The notes beneath the pieces are model-generated. The model ran no database searches, was not told where the DNA came from, and was given only the letters and a program-made list of their open reading frames with translations. The translations under genes were made by a program, and so were the position numbers. Below, in pieces: positions 47,884-57,184 of a DNA stretch of 64,000 nucleotides (the stretch's first letter is position 1; each line of letters starts with the position of its first letter). The DNA comes from Rippkaea orientalis PCC 8801 (lineage in GTDB: Bacteria; Cyanobacteriota; Cyanobacteriia; Cyanobacteriales; Microcystaceae), in NCBI RefSeq assembly GCF_000021805.1, contig NC_011726.1, positions 3,132,097 to 3,196,096 of the forward strand, given 5' to 3'.

Positions 47884-48924
47884 ATGAATAATACATCAAT
47901 TCCTTTTCAAGCGTCAAAACTTCCCCTATCATTTCGGTTAGATCGTCGTGTCCCCAGGGTACTTGGTATCTTATTGTTACTGACCCTAACTGCTATGATT
48001 GTTCATGTAGGACAAGGCGACTATTGGATTGATCCTTGGGAAACTTTTAAAAGTATTTTGGGGTTAAAAACCAATCATTCAGAAACTTTTTTTATCATTA
48101 ACACTTTAAGACTTCCTAGGACATTAGTAGCTTGGTTAGTTGGCATTGGATTAGCGATTTCAGGAACAATTACTCAAGCTATTACCCGCAATCCTTTAGC
48201 CGATCCTAGTATTATAGGAATTAATGCAGGAGCAGCGTTAGCGGCTGTTATCTTACTAATTATTTTTCCGTCTGTCTCTCTAACCCTGGTTCCTGTAGCT
48301 GCATTTTTAGGAGGATTAATTATTTCTATTTTAGTGTATTTATTAGCGTGGGAAAACGGAACTTCTCCAGTCCGTTTAATTTTAATAGGTGTTAGCTTTA
48401 ATTTAATTACCAGTGCGCTCACTAATTTAATGATTACTTTTGGCAACATTAATCATGTTTCTCAAGCATTAGTTTGGTTAGCGGGTAGTGTTTATGGACG
48501 CAGTTGGGAACAAGTTGCTACCTTATTACCTTGGACTATTATTTTGAGTATAATCGCTTTTTTACTATCTAATGAATTAAATACATTACACTTAGGAGAT
48601 AATGTGGCTAAAAGTTTAGGAAGTCGGGTTGAATGGCAGCGTGGATTATTATTATTAATTGCTGTTGCCTTAGCAGGAGCATCCATTGCAACGGCCGGGG
48701 CAGTCGGTTTTATTGGCTTAATTTCCCCCCATCTTGCCCGTCAATTAGTCGGCGTTTCCCATCAAGGATTGCTACCAACGGCTGCAATGATAGGAGGTAT
48801 AATTGTTGTAATTGCTGATTTATTAGGTCGATTATTATTTGCTCCTATTGAAATTCCCTGTGGTCTGATTACAGCCATTATTGGCACACCTTACTTTATC
48901 TATCTTTTAATAACTAAACGTTAA
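47884..48924 (+). CDS. Iron-siderophore ABC transporter permease (FecCD family), second subunit
   Basis: A 346-residue FecCD-type permease with TLRLPRTLVAWLVGIGLAIS, ITRNPLADPSIIGINAGAAL and GAVGFIGLISPHLARQLVG, the same landmarks as its upstream neighbour. A cytoplasmic start (about 25 residues) precedes the first membrane helix. Two separate FecCD genes in tandem are the usual arrangement for ferric citrate, enterobactin and hydroxamate or carboxylate siderophore importers. It is 12 bp after the first permease and 29 bp before the ATPase. Substrate identity cannot be read from sequence; location next to the assembly line suggests the cognate siderophore. Confidence 0.96.
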   Translation: MNNTSIPFQASKLPLSFRLDRRVPRVLGILLLLTLTAMIVHVGQGDYWIDPWETFKSILGLKTNHSETFFIINTLRLPRTLVAWLVGIGLAISGTITQAITRNPLADPSIIGINAGAALAAVILLIIFPSVSLTLVPVAAFLGGLIISILVYLLAWENGTSPVRLILIGVSFNLITSALTNLMITFGNINHVSQALVWLAGSVYGRSWEQVATLLPWTIILSIIAFLLSNELNTLHLGDNVAKSLGSRVEWQRGLLLLIAVALAGASIATAGAVGFIGLISPHLARQLVGVSHQGLLPTAAMIGGIIVVIADLLGRLLFAPIEIPCGLITAIIGTPYFIYLLITKR

Positions 48925-48953
48925 TTAGTATCAATTAAGTTTAAATAATAACA

Positions 48954-49763
48954 ATGAATAACTCAAACAACAATCATAGCCGACTTGAAGCAAAAAACCT
49001 AACGCTTGCTTATAACAAAAAAAACATTATTATCGATCTTGATTTAGAAATTTCAACCGGCAAAATAACCATTTTAGTAGGGTCAAATGGTTGTGGAAAA
49101 TCGACTTTATTACGCGGTATGGCACGGCTACTTAAACCTAAACAGGGTATGGTTTATTTGGATGGTAAAGCTATTTCTAAATTGTCAACAAAAGCCGTTG
49201 CAAAACGATTAGGACTCCTTCCTCAAAATCCCACCTATCCCGAAGGATTAACCGTTAGAGATTTAGTAAGTCAAGGTCGTTATCCCCATCAAACTTGGTG
49301 GCAACAATGGTCAAAAGATGATGAAGAATTAGTCAATAAAGCATTAATAAGCACCGAATTAATACCACTAGCTAATCGTCGCCTTGATACCTTATCAGGA
49401 GGGCAACGACAACGGGCGTGGATTGCTATGGCACTTGCTCAAGATACGGATATATTATTATTAGATGAACCCACCACTTTCTTAGATTTAGCCCATCAGG
49501 TAGAAATCTTAAATTTACTGTATCAATTAAATAAAAATCGCGGTAGAACAATCGTTATGGTCTTACACGATCTTAACCAAGCTTGTCGTTATGCTGATTA
49601 TTTAGTTGCCATAAAACAGGGAAAAATTTATGCCCAAGGACAGCCTGAAACTGTTATGACAGAGACAATGATTCAAGCCGTATTTAACTTAGAATGTCGT
49701 ATTATCCGTGATCCAGTTTCTCAAACTCCGATGTGTATTCCTATTAAGTGTTATTCAACTTGA
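48954..49763 (+). CDS. Iron-siderophore ABC transporter ATP-binding protein (FecE/FhuC type)
   Basis: A 269-residue ABC ATPase. Walker A is GSNGCGKST (Lys49), the Q-loop is in LGLLPQNP, the signature is [17 protein letters not shown], Walker B is ILLLDEPT and the H-loop is [10 protein letters not shown]. The QGRYPHQ and ILNLLYQLN segments are typical of the FecE/FhuC subfamily. It powers the two permeases encoded just upstream. Its 3' end overlaps the end of the convergent binding-protein gene by 9 bp (49755-49763). Confidence 0.96.
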   Translation: MNNSNNNHSRLEAKNLTLAYNKKNIIIDLDLEISTGKITILVGSNGCGKSTLLRGMARLLKPKQGMVYLDGKAISKLSTKAVAKRLGLLPQNPTYPEGLTVRDLVSQGRYPHQTWWQQWSKDDEELVNKALISTELIPLANRRLDTLSGGQRQRAWIAMALAQDTDILLLDEPTTFLDLAHQVEILNLLYQLNKNRGRTIVMVLHDLNQACRYADYLVAIKQGKIYAQGQPETVMTETMIQAVFNLECRIIRDPVSQTPMCIPIKCYST

Positions 49764-50852
49764 CACAGATTTAGCTGATACAAATTGACGAAGTTCATCA
49801 AGAATAAGCCTGGTTCCACTAGGTCCATTTAACCCGTTCCAGCGATAGTAAGTGGTAAAAAAAACGCGATTTTTTTGACTAGCAGTAAGGGATTGAGCAA
49901 TTTTATTATCTTCCCAACTTTGTTTAGCTGTTTGAATCTGATTTTTTTCAACTAACCTTTGTAATTTTTGTCCATTAGGCGTTTTTTCTAAGGGTTCAGC
50001 ATTCGTATTATACCCTAAAATAATAATCATATTAGCCTCATTGAGTTGAGGTAAAACTTCGATAGAAATAGGAATACTCGGTCGTGTTTTTTGTTGAGAA
50101 GGTAACGAAACTAACTGAAATCCTAACCCTTGCAAAAGTTCACCCAGGTAGCTATTGTGATCAATTAAATAAACATTCTCTTGTAAGCGATTCATCCCTA
50201 ACAAAAGTACCTTAGGATGGGTTTTAACTACCTCGGAAAATTCATGACGCGCTATCGCTATTTGTCGATCATAATCTGCTAAAATAATCTCGGCTTGTTC
50301 AGGATTACCGACCGCTTTTGCGATCGCTTTTAATGTTTTGCGCCATTGTCCTGCGATCGTTCGATTTTGCCAAATTAGGGTAGGCGCAATCTGTTTTAAT
50401 AAGTCATAATTCGCCTGATTTGACCCTTCTCCTAAAATTAAATCAGGTTTCATCGCGGCCAATTTCTCTAGAGACGGTTCACTCCCTGATCCTAAATTAA
50501 TCGGTTGAGTCGTGATTTGAGTCCCAAGATAAAGAATTTGTTGTCTAGGGTTATCAAACACTTCCCCTTGATAGGGGGTGATGCGTGTAGCATACCCAGA
50601 CGGTTGAACACCTAATGAAAGCAGTAAATCTAAAAGATGATCACTCAAAACGACAATTTTTTCAGGTTTTCCACAAATTTTAGTATCCTCAAGATCATGT
50701 TCAATCATTCGACAATCAGCAGCATTAATTTGTGTCTGATTATGGTTATTATCTTGTTGAAAAGATGGTGAAGAAGAACTACACGCACTAATCACCCAAG
50801 TAATCAAAATTCCTAGCAGAAACCATTGAATTGTTTTTGTTAGCTTAAACAT
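49755..50852 (-). CDS. Iron-siderophore periplasmic binding lipoprotein
   Basis: A 365-residue class III substrate-binding protein (FecB/FhuD/BtuF fold). The start carries a lipoprotein signal with the lipobox ISAC, lipidated Cys24, followed by a Ser-rich linker. [24 protein letters not shown] and [13 protein letters not shown] are the usual landmarks of the first lobe; a long rigid helix ([19 protein letters not shown]) joins the lobes. It should bind the ferric siderophore in the periplasm and deliver it to the FecCD permeases encoded convergently. It lies 70 bp downstream of the receptor gene on the same strand; a hairpin occupies that gap, so expression may differ from the receptor. Confidence 0.94.
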   Translation of the reverse strand: MFKLTKTIQWFLLGILITWVISACSSSSPSFQQDNNHNQTQINAADCRMIEHDLEDTKICGKPEKIVVLSDHLLDLLLSLGVQPSGYATRITPYQGEVFDNPRQQILYLGTQITTQPINLGSGSEPSLEKLAAMKPDLILGEGSNQANYDLLKQIAPTLIWQNRTIAGQWRKTLKAIAKAVGNPEQAEIILADYDRQIAIARHEFSEVVKTHPKVLLLGMNRLQENVYLIDHNSYLGELLQGLGFQLVSLPSQQKTRPSIPISIEVLPQLNEANMIIILGYNTNAEPLEKTPNGQKLQRLVEKNQIQTAKQSWEDNKIAQSLTASQKNRVFFTTYYRWNGLNGPSGTRLILDELRQFVSAKSVSS

Positions 50853-50879
50853 CTTTTTTCAAATATCTTATAAAACTAA

Positions 50880-50896
50880 GGTGGGCAATGCCCACC
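50880..50896 (-). terminator. Hairpin between receptor and binding-protein genes
   Basis: GGTGGGC and GCCCACC flank a 3-base loop, a perfect 7-bp GC-rich stem. Read on the - strand it follows the receptor stop by about 27 bases and is followed by TTAGTTTTAT. It may be a weak terminator or attenuator, or protect the receptor mRNA 3' end, letting receptor and binding protein be made in different amounts. Confidence 0.5.
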
Positions 50897-50922
50897 CAAA
50901 CCTTTAAAGGAGAAAAACTTAG

Positions 50923-53400
50923 TTAAAATTTAACCGAAATTGACCCTAAAAGGGTAAAAGGTTCCCCTGGATAAATTTCATTATTGCGGCTGTTTTCACT
51001 TCCCTTGATATGATCTTCATCAAAAATATTTCTGATATTGAGAGCAAATTTCCAGTTATCGCGTTCATAGAAAACAGCAGCATTCGCCAAAGTATAACTT
51101 TCTAGTCTAAAGCTATTGGCATTGTCTCCAAAACGTTCATCAACATAGTTAAATCCTCCGCCAAAACCTAACCCTTCAAAAAAGCCATCTTGGATCTGAT
51201 AGGTTAGCCATAAATTCGCACTATTTTCAGGGACATTAAATAAACGATTTCCTACTGGAATATCATTATCTTCGGTAATTTCTGCGGTGATATTGGCATA
51301 GTTAAAGACAATATTTAACCCTGGAATAATTTCCCCAACAATATCCAATTCTACCCCACGACTGCGTTGTTCTCCAACGGCAACAGAAAAAATTGGAAAT
51401 TCAGGATCACTGGTAGCCACATTATTTTTAGTGATATCAAAATAGGCCAAATTAAAGGAAAGTTTTTTATCCAAAATTTCTGCCCGAATGCCAATTTCAT
51501 ACTGTTCAGATTCTTCAGGATCAAGAAATTGACCTGAAACCGTTTGTCCTGCACCTGGATAAAAAGATTGACTATAACTTCCATAGAGGGAAACTTCTTC
51601 AATGGGTTGATAAACTAATCCCACCCGTGGCACAACAGAATCATCATATTGAACTGTGTTTTCATCCGTTAAACGATCCCAAAATTTCTGTTCAACACTA
51701 TCATAATTAAAGGCAGCAACCAGTTTTAAGTTATCAAATAACGTGATCTGATCTTGAAACGTAATTCTCAGTTGATCCACTTGGTAATCTGAAAAGGTAA
51801 AAATCTCTTGGGTATTGGGATCAGGACGAGGAACAGTGCCATAAACAGGGGCAAAAATATTAAGGGGAATGTCAGAAAAGTCGCTACGTCCAATATTTCC
51901 CAGTTGTTCGCGTCGCGTCAGTCCGACATCAAACAAGATTTTATGTTTTATTGACCAAGTATCAAAATTTCCGATCACTTTACTTTTTAATTCATAGTTT
52001 GTACTAGGTTGATCAAGATAAATAAAACTGCGAAAAGCGGTCAAGGTTTCTTCATCTACAGAGAAGGTAAAGGCAGAGGAAAACGTTGAATCATAACGCA
52101 AATAATTAAAGGCATTTTGAAACTGCCAATTCTCGTTAAAGTCATGTTGAAATCGATATCCTACCCTTAACGTTTCTGCCCGTAAATAATCCCCAGGTTC
52201 CCCAAAATTTCGCGCATTGGGAGTATCAACAACTTGATCGCCTAATGCTAAAACGCCAAAATCTGCCGGACGATCATCATCGGAATATTCGACTTCAAAG
52301 GTTAGTTTTGTTTGCTCATCGATATTCCAAGTAAATGTTGGGGCGATAAATTTCCGCTCAATATAAGTGTCAAAATCTCGGAAACTTCTTTCATTACGAT
52401 AAGCAAAATTAAGCCGATATAACAGGCTTTTATCGCGGCTAACTGGTCCCGTAAAATCAATACTAGGGTTGAGTAGTCCTCGGTTTCCTGCTTGAAATTC
52501 AATTTGTTGAAAGGGATCGGCTAAAGGTTGTTTCGTAACAATATTAATTACCCCACCTGGTTCTAATGCCCCATATAAAATTGAGGCAGGACCTTTTAAG
52601 ACTTCGACTTGTTGAACATTACTTAATTCCTGAAACCCACTGTTTCCTGATCGTCCAAAGGTTTGTCGAAATCCATCGCGTAAAACACTAGAACTATCAA
52701 ATCCGCGAATTTGAAAGCGTTGTCCTCTAGGATCTGCTGAGTTTTGCTGAACACCACTGACATTACGCAAAGCATCATCAAGACGGATCACTTGTTGATC
52801 TCGTAAAACACGGTTAGGAACGACTTGGATAGAAAAGGGGGTGTCTCGTAAGGGGGTATCCGTTCCCGTCGCGGTACTGCTATTCGGAACGAAATAGCTA
52901 TTGTCTTGGGTGTCATCTGTGACCACTAATTCAATAGCTTCGTCTTCTTGTTGGTTGGATGTTTCAGAGTCTGGGGTTTCTTCGGTTTCTGACGGTTGTT
53001 CAGGGGTAACGGTTAAGACGAGTCTGCCTGAAATTCGGTTGATTTGTACTATAGGAGTTGTTTCAATTCCAATAACTGTTATTTGCACAAGGTTATTGGG
53101 TTGTTGGCTAACGCTAATACTGGCGATGCCGGAAGCGGGGTTGTCTTGGCGAAAGTCTTGCCCACTGGCTAAATTTAGTTGAGCGTTGGCAATATCAGCA
53201 AAAAAGGTTGTCCCGATACTACCTGAAAAGACTTCGGGCTGTTGACCTTCAGGGGTTTCTAGGATGATTTCTAGTCCTTGATCGGTTGTATTGATTTGTA
53301 CGTTAGTAATAGTTACTTGCGCTTGGACGGTAGGGGTAATACAAACGACCAGAACCCCCGTTAATAGCCCCGTCATGACAGATTGTCTTTCTAGTTTCAT
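50923..53400 (-). CDS. TonB-dependent siderophore receptor with N-terminal AMIN domain
   Basis: An 825-residue outer-membrane receptor. A signal peptide (ending near TVQAQ) is followed by an AMIN domain (about 30-135), a Glu/Thr-rich linker, a plug domain (about 175-310; RDTPFSIQVVPNRVLRDQQ, LKGPASILYGALEPGGVINIVTK) and a 22-strand-type barrel ending in aromatic Phe (SISVKF). The YEIGIRAEILDKKLSFNLAYF segment is typical of siderophore receptors (FpvA/FhuA/FhuE class). The AMIN-plug-barrel layout is characteristic of cyanobacterial receptors and may anchor to peptidoglycan. It is the first gene of a - strand unit with the binding lipoprotein. Upstream are a consensus -35 box and two Fur-like sites, so iron starvation should induce it. 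The likely ligand is the siderophore made by the adjacent assembly line (inference). Confidence 0.96.
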   Translation of the reverse strand: MKLERQSVMTGLLTGVLVVCITPTVQAQVTITNVQINTTDQGLEIILETPEGQQPEVFSGSIGTTFFADIANAQLNLASGQDFRQDNPASGIASISVSQQPNNLVQITVIGIETTPIVQINRISGRLVLTVTPEQPSETEETPDSETSNQQEDEAIELVVTDDTQDNSYFVPNSSTATGTDTPLRDTPFSIQVVPNRVLRDQQVIRLDDALRNVSGVQQNSADPRGQRFQIRGFDSSSVLRDGFRQTFGRSGNSGFQELSNVQQVEVLKGPASILYGALEPGGVINIVTKQPLADPFQQIEFQAGNRGLLNPSIDFTGPVSRDKSLLYRLNFAYRNERSFRDFDTYIERKFIAPTFTWNIDEQTKLTFEVEYSDDDRPADFGVLALGDQVVDTPNARNFGEPGDYLRAETLRVGYRFQHDFNENWQFQNAFNYLRYDSTFSSAFTFSVDEETLTAFRSFIYLDQPSTNYELKSKVIGNFDTWSIKHKILFDVGLTRREQLGNIGRSDFSDIPLNIFAPVYGTVPRPDPNTQEIFTFSDYQVDQLRITFQDQITLFDNLKLVAAFNYDSVEQKFWDRLTDENTVQYDDSVVPRVGLVYQPIEEVSLYGSYSQSFYPGAGQTVSGQFLDPEESEQYEIGIRAEILDKKLSFNLAYFDITKNNVATSDPEFPIFSVAVGEQRSRGVELDIVGEIIPGLNIVFNYANITAEITEDNDIPVGNRLFNVPENSANLWLTYQIQDGFFEGLGFGGGFNYVDERFGDNANSFRLESYTLANAAVFYERDNWKFALNIRNIFDEDHIKGSENSRNNEIYPGEPFTLLGSISVKF

Positions 53401-53436
53401 TGTCTCTCACACCACACAATACAATTAATCTGTTAT

Positions 53437-53451
53437 TGAGAATAATTCTTA
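53437..53451. promoter_or_regulatory. Fur-box-like site 2 upstream of receptor gene
   Basis: TGAGAATAATTCTTA fits the 7-1-7 Fur pattern TGATAATnATTATCA at 12 of 14 fixed positions by hand count and contains the perfect palindrome AGAATAATTCT. It lies 37-51 bp before the receptor start, downstream of the proposed -10. Confidence 0.55.
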
Positions 53452-53458
53452 GGTTAAT

Positions 53459-53488
53459 AGCGTAATTGATAATGAGAATTTTTGTCAA
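53459..53488 (-). promoter_or_regulatory. Probable promoter of the siderophore receptor gene
   Basis: On the - strand, TTGACA (53488-53483) is a perfect -35 hexamer; 18 bp further is TACGCT (53464-53459), a weak -10. The spacer is occupied by a Fur-box-like sequence, an arrangement typical of Fur-repressed promoters. Confidence 0.55.
53468..53486. promoter_or_regulatory. Fur-box-like site 1 upstream of receptor gene
   Basis: GATAATGAGAATTTTTGTC matches the Fur consensus GATAATGATAATCATTATC at 15 of 19 positions by hand count. It overlaps the -35 box and fills the spacer of the proposed receptor promoter, so bound Fur would block RNA polymerase under iron-replete conditions. Confidence 0.65.
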
Positions 53489-53508
53489 CTATGAAATTTT
53501 AGCCTAAT

Positions 53509-53601
53509 GTCGGGCATTCATCCCTTATGCTCTGTAGGTTAGGGACGGGGCTTTTAAAGGGCGGAAGTGGTTCCGCCCGCAGCCCCTCATGAATGCCCGA
53601 C
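53509..53601. repeat. 93-bp palindromic repeat (MITE-like)
   Basis: Perfect 13-bp terminal inverted repeats, GTCGGGCATTCAT (53509-53521) and ATGAATGCCCGAC (53589-53601), enclose further nested pairs: GGGGCT/AGCCCC (53547-53552 and 53581-53586) and GGGCGGAA/TTCCGCCC (53559-53566 and 53571-53578) with a 4-base GTGG loop. It is far more GC-rich than its surroundings. It may be a miniature element or the end of a lost IS200/IS605-type transposon. No transposase is adjacent. Confidence 0.7.
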
Positions 53602-53827
53602 CAACAAATAAATGGCGGACTCGAAGAGGGACGAAGTCTAGCCTCCATTCTTTCTTATCGTGTGCTATCATTTCTACTGGTTGCGACCCACCTAACCAAT
53701 AAAGTATGTACTCGACGGCAGATCAGGGAAAAAGTTGTACAAGAATAACAAAGTAGGCAGCAAAAGCATAAGTCCAAAGTGCAATCTTGATGAAAAATAT
53801 TTTCGCCTTTTACTAGGCAATGATCAT
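53602..53827. other. Gene-free stretch between palindromic repeat and the Mut7-C gene
   Basis: No coding frame was recognised. An imperfect inverted repeat lies at about 53611-53650 (AATGG and CCATT at its ends, ACTCG and CGAAGT near the centre). The rest, up to the stop of the - strand Mut7-C gene, shows nothing I can name. Confidence 0.4.
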
Positions 53828-54613
53828 TTAACATCCGTTGAATAATAAAACTCCTTGAGTGCGATCGCTAAAAATTAGATTAATTTTCTGAATAAATGTT
53901 TTTAATTTGGGATAATGAGAACCTTTCCAATAAATTTGAGCGCATTTAGTACATTGATAAAATTCATGATAATGTTCTTTTGTCAAAGGTTCTAATTGTT
54001 CTTGAATGAGTTGTTTCTCTACTGAAGTTATTAATCCATTACATCGTAAACATCGTTTAAAAGGGCTAATGTCTGAAAATAAATCAAACCGATTTAAAAC
54101 TTCAATTAATTGTGCTTCAGTATTTTTTCCTCTTATCCAATAACCATAAATAACCCTAGATCGTTTCAATAAAGCAATGTCACGAGTTAATAAATAACGT
54201 TTTTGTTGATGAGAAATTTCTGCTAGTTCTTCATCATCATAATTATTCTCATAGAGAACATCAAACCCTAATAATCTCATCTGAGTTGCTAATTTACCTA
54301 AATGAATATCTAAGACAAACCGATTTTCTAATAAAGAATTTCGTAATAATTTATGATTAACTTCTAAGGAAGAAAAATGAGGATAAACACTAAAGTCATC
54401 TCCTTCTTTAACTCCATAAGAAAAGTCGATCATATTCCCATTACTTAAGATTAGTTCAACTTCAGGATGAGGAACACCAATCGCCTCAATGGTATCTTTA
54501 ATTGAGGGATTTCCTTTCAACCAATGAGTAAACCTTTTTTGTCTTTTTTGATAAGAAATGAAATCATTTAAAGACGCATAAAAGCGAAAACTAACAGAGT
54601 ATAACTTATTCAT
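53828..54613 (-). CDS. Mut7-C RNAse domain protein with N-terminal ubiquitin-like domain
   Basis: A 261-residue protein. Residues about 1-85 resemble the Mut7-C ubiquitin fold (RFYASLNDFI, EVELILSNGNMIDFSY, GDDFSVYP). From about 95 the Mut7-C PIN-type RNase domain begins: FVLDIHLGKLATQMRLLGFDVLY with the catalytic acidic residue, then LLTRDIALLKR. A zinc-ribbon is visible as CLRCNG and CTKCAQIYWKG. The likely activity is metal-dependent RNA cleavage in the cytosol; the biological target is unknown. It precedes no obvious partner; the DUF1499 gene lies 15 bp upstream on the same strand, so they may share a transcript. Confidence 0.9.
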   Translation of the reverse strand: MNKLYSVSFRFYASLNDFISYQKRQKRFTHWLKGNPSIKDTIEAIGVPHPEVELILSNGNMIDFSYGVKEGDDFSVYPHFSSLEVNHKLLRNSLLENRFVLDIHLGKLATQMRLLGFDVLYENNYDDEELAEISHQQKRYLLTRDIALLKRSRVIYGYWIRGKNTEAQLIEVLNRFDLFSDISPFKRCLRCNGLITSVEKQLIQEQLEPLTKEHYHEFYQCTKCAQIYWKGSHYPKLKTFIQKINLIFSDRTQGVLLFNGC

Positions 54614-54628
54614 TTCTACTCTAATCTG

Positions 54629-55093
54629 TTAAATATTAAGTTCTCTTAAAGCCAGGCGTATTTGTTCTAAACGTCGGCGATTTAGCCCTAAGTCAAACTG
54701 ACTATTCCGAGAAGCTGAACGCAACTGAATAACTGAGTCATTGGAAGGAAAATAAAACTCAAGTTCATCAATTCCCCCGAAAATCTTGCCAGTAGCTTCT
54801 GCTTTGATATAATTATCTGTTATTTCAACCACCGTGGTTCTAGGAACAACGGTTAAGACTTTTAATAAAATTTCTCTCGCTTGATTAATATTAGTATGGT
54901 ACGGAATTGGGGCAATATAAGACTTACTTGCTTGATCTAAACTTACCACACAACTAACTTCTGGGGCACAGGGTAATAAATGACCTTCAGTGAGTCGGTG
55001 ATTCTCGATTAACTCAGTTCCATAAGCCACTGAGTTTATCACAAAAAAGCTCAATAACCCCACTATTATAATTGTCCAAAAATGACGGCTCAC
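54629..55093 (-). CDS. DUF1499 family protein, exported
   Basis: I choose the GTG at 55093 as start: it lies just beyond the stop of the upstream gene and has GGGAGA nine bases before it. ATG starts at 55135 or 55177 would overlap the upstream gene by 20-62 bp. The resulting 154-residue protein opens with a signal or anchor helix (TIIIVGLLSFFVINSVAYG). The family landmarks are LPCAPEVSCVVS, near-constant ILKVLTVVPRTTVVE, and the ending IQLRSASRNSQFDLGLNRRRLEQIR. DUF1499 proteins are common in cyanobacteria and of unknown function. Confidence 0.85.
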   Translation of the reverse strand: MSRHFWTIIIVGLLSFFVINSVAYGTELIENHRLTEGHLLPCAPEVSCVVSLDQASKSYIAPIPYHTNINQAREILLKVLTVVPRTTVVEITDNYIKAEATGKIFGGIDELEFYFPSNDSVIQLRSASRNSQFDLGLNRRRLEQIRLALRELNI

Positions 55094-55115
55094 GATTAAG
55101 TATCTCCCACTATTT

Positions 55116-56009
55116 TTAGTGTATAATATTGTCATGTTCTTCCTGATGAATGGCAGAAAATAAAGCTGAGTAATCACTATCTGATAACCCTAACGCTATT
55201 GTTTTTTGAATAAGGCCACGAACCCCCTTTAATCCTTGAGTATTTAATCCGTTTTCTTCAGCCTGACTTAAAAATAAATCTACATCTTTTAATAAATGTT
55301 TAGTGGGAAAGTTAGGGTTATCAAAGTTACGCTGCTTCATTCTGTCTAATTTTTTGTCAAAGGTGGGAGCGTATAAAGCACTTTCTCGCAAAATCGCCAT
55401 AAATTTGTCCACATCGACTCCTTGCCTTTCTATTAAGCCTAAACTCAGGGCAAAGCCACTGGTTAAGGCCGCAATTAATTGATTCAATGCTAATTTTAGA
55501 GCCGATGCTGTCCCGACTTCCCCAATATGCTGTGGTTGCTCCCCAAAATGCTGTAATAATCCTTTCCATTCCTCAAATTGAGACTTCCTTGCTCCCACCA
55601 TCACTAATAATGTTCCGGCCTTGGCTTCGGGAATGCTACCTAACACTGGGGCTTCTAAATAATCTCCTCCTCGTGCTTGCACTTCTTGCTGAATGGTTCG
55701 GCTTTCATCAGGGGCAATGGTTCCCATTTGGATGACGGTACGATTTTGTAAGGCAGAAGCTGACTCGGTACTTAAAATGACTTCTCGAATGGCGTTGGCA
55801 TCTGTTAACATTAGAATAAGAACATTGCTCAATTGAATGGCTTCTAAAGGCGTTTTTGCCAGATTAGCCCCCATTGACTGTAATTCTACGACTTGACTAA
55901 ATGTTCGATTATAAACAGTAACAGAAAGATTGGCCTGCAAGAGCCTTTGTGCAAGCGGTTTTCCCATCAATCCTGTTCCCAAAACGCCAATATTCATCTT
56001 CTCGGTCAT
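55116..56009 (-). CDS. Beta-hydroxyacid dehydrogenase family NAD(P)-binding protein
   Basis: A 297-residue protein of the 3-hydroxyisobutyrate dehydrogenase/6-phosphogluconate-like family. The Rossmann motif is GVLGTGLMGKPLAQRL; the substrate-binding motif is EAPVLGSIPEAKAGTL; the catalytic Lys stands in ALKLALNQLI. The family reduces or oxidises small beta-hydroxyacids, for example succinic or glyoxylic semialdehyde. A second start (MNIGVLG at 55997) is possible. It is divergent from the NTF2-like gene across a 139-bp gap and is followed closely by the DUF1499 gene on the same strand. Substrate cannot be told from sequence. Confidence 0.92.
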   Translation of the reverse strand: MTEKMNIGVLGTGLMGKPLAQRLLQANLSVTVYNRTFSQVVELQSMGANLAKTPLEAIQLSNVLILMLTDANAIREVILSTESASALQNRTVIQMGTIAPDESRTIQQEVQARGGDYLEAPVLGSIPEAKAGTLLVMVGARKSQFEEWKGLLQHFGEQPQHIGEVGTASALKLALNQLIAALTSGFALSLGLIERQGVDVDKFMAILRESALYAPTFDKKLDRMKQRNFDNPNFPTKHLLKDVDLFLSQAEENGLNTQGLKGVRGLIQKTIALGLSDSDYSALFSAIHQEEHDNIIH

Positions 56010-56148
56010 TTACCTAAGCTAATGTTACCTATTAATCAATTTAATTGTAATTCTAATTGTCAGGTTTTAATTTCAAGCTTGAAAATTCAATTATTATTTA
56101 AGTCAAAAGTCACTACCATAATTAACCAAGAAAAATGGAATTAATAAG

Positions 56149-56544
56149 ATGACAACTGATGATAAATCTGAAATCCTAGCGGTTAATGAGGCTTTTTATC
56201 GAGGGTTTGAGAAACGAGACATCAAAGCTGTCAGTCAAATCTGGTGGCAAGGGTCAAGTAGTACCTGCGTTCATCCTGGTGGTAACGTTCTGGTTGGATG
56301 GGATCTAATTCGATCATCTTGGGAAGTTATCTTTAAAAATACTGATTATTTAGAAATTGACACAGAAGTTATTAATGTTGATATTGGCCAAGCGATCGCT
56401 TACATTATTCTTGTTGAAAAAGTCACACAAGTTAATAGTAATAGAAGATTAGACGCTCAATCTATTGCTACTAATAGCTTTAGAAAAATGGCTCAGAAAT
56501 GGTACTTAGTTCATCATCATGGTAGTCCAATTATGCGAAGATAA
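56149..56544 (+). CDS. SnoaL/NTF2-like domain protein
   Basis: A 131-residue protein with the NTF2-like cone fold pattern: N-terminal helix (EILAVNEAFYRGFEKRDIKAVSQIW), CVHPGGNVLVGWDLIRSSWE, and C-terminal strands WYLVHHHGSP. The CVHPG...GW segment is typical of a conserved cyanobacterial and plant subgroup. No function is established from sequence; such domains bind small molecules or act as association modules. A small truncated gene follows 6 bp downstream. Confidence 0.85.
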   Translation: MTTDDKSEILAVNEAFYRGFEKRDIKAVSQIWWQGSSSTCVHPGGNVLVGWDLIRSSWEVIFKNTDYLEIDTEVINVDIGQAIAYIILVEKVTQVNSNRRLDAQSIATNSFRKMAQKWYLVHHHGSPIMRR

Positions 56545-56550
56545 ATTATC

Positions 56551-56676
56551 ATGACTTATGAAGTGTTATTACCTAGTGAACCGGGAACTTATTATTTAGT
56601 CTTTTCCTGTTCTATGTCATCACAAGTTACTATAGGGAAATTAGGAACTTATCCCGCAACTTCGGCACAATTATAA
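56551..56676 (+). pseudogene. Truncated DUF123 (GIY-YIG-like) remnant
   Basis: A 41-codon frame starting ATG 56551 that contains PGTYYLVF and VTIGKLG, the opening of the DUF123 domain (a GIY-YIG-type domain found alone or fused to endonuclease III). The normal domain continues for about 100 more residues; here a stop follows at once. It sits between the NTF2-like gene and the CPBP gene and is probably a decayed remnant. Confidence 0.5.
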
Positions 56677-57184
56677 GTTATTCTATGAGCGTTAATGCGA
56701 ACTCAACAGCACAGGGGCATTCACAGGTTTCGCTTAAAATTTTGGGTTTTTTATTGGTTGTTTCATTCTTCGCTTCGATCTCAACGATTTTCTACGGTTT
56801 AAGTGTTACCCATCAAGCGGTTGCCTGGCCTGAAATTTTACTGATTGCAGGTTCTTTAAGCGCGATCGTTACTGCCCCTTTAGCCAGTTTAGGTTTATGG
56901 TCGCGCAGTAAGCAAGGCATTGAAGAGACGAGTTTTAAACAGCTATTAATTAAAGATAAGTGGCTTCTTTCACTGTTTTTAGCGATCGTGCTGGGAATCC
57001 TGTGTGGGATTTTCGTCGTATTATCAGACAAAGCGTTTTATTCGTTTCTTCCAACTGCGATTCAAGATATGGAACTCCCTGGCTCCTTACCAGGGCTATT
57101 TGCTTCGCTTGGAGCAGGTATCAATGAAGAGATTTGGTTTCGGTTGGGTGCATTGACTGGACTGCTTGGAATGGGGCACTGGAT

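Noticed and set aside
53602-53827. tRNA or riboswitch in the long gap
   Set aside because: No cloverleaf, CCA-adjacent stem or known riboswitch core was found; only imperfect palindromes.
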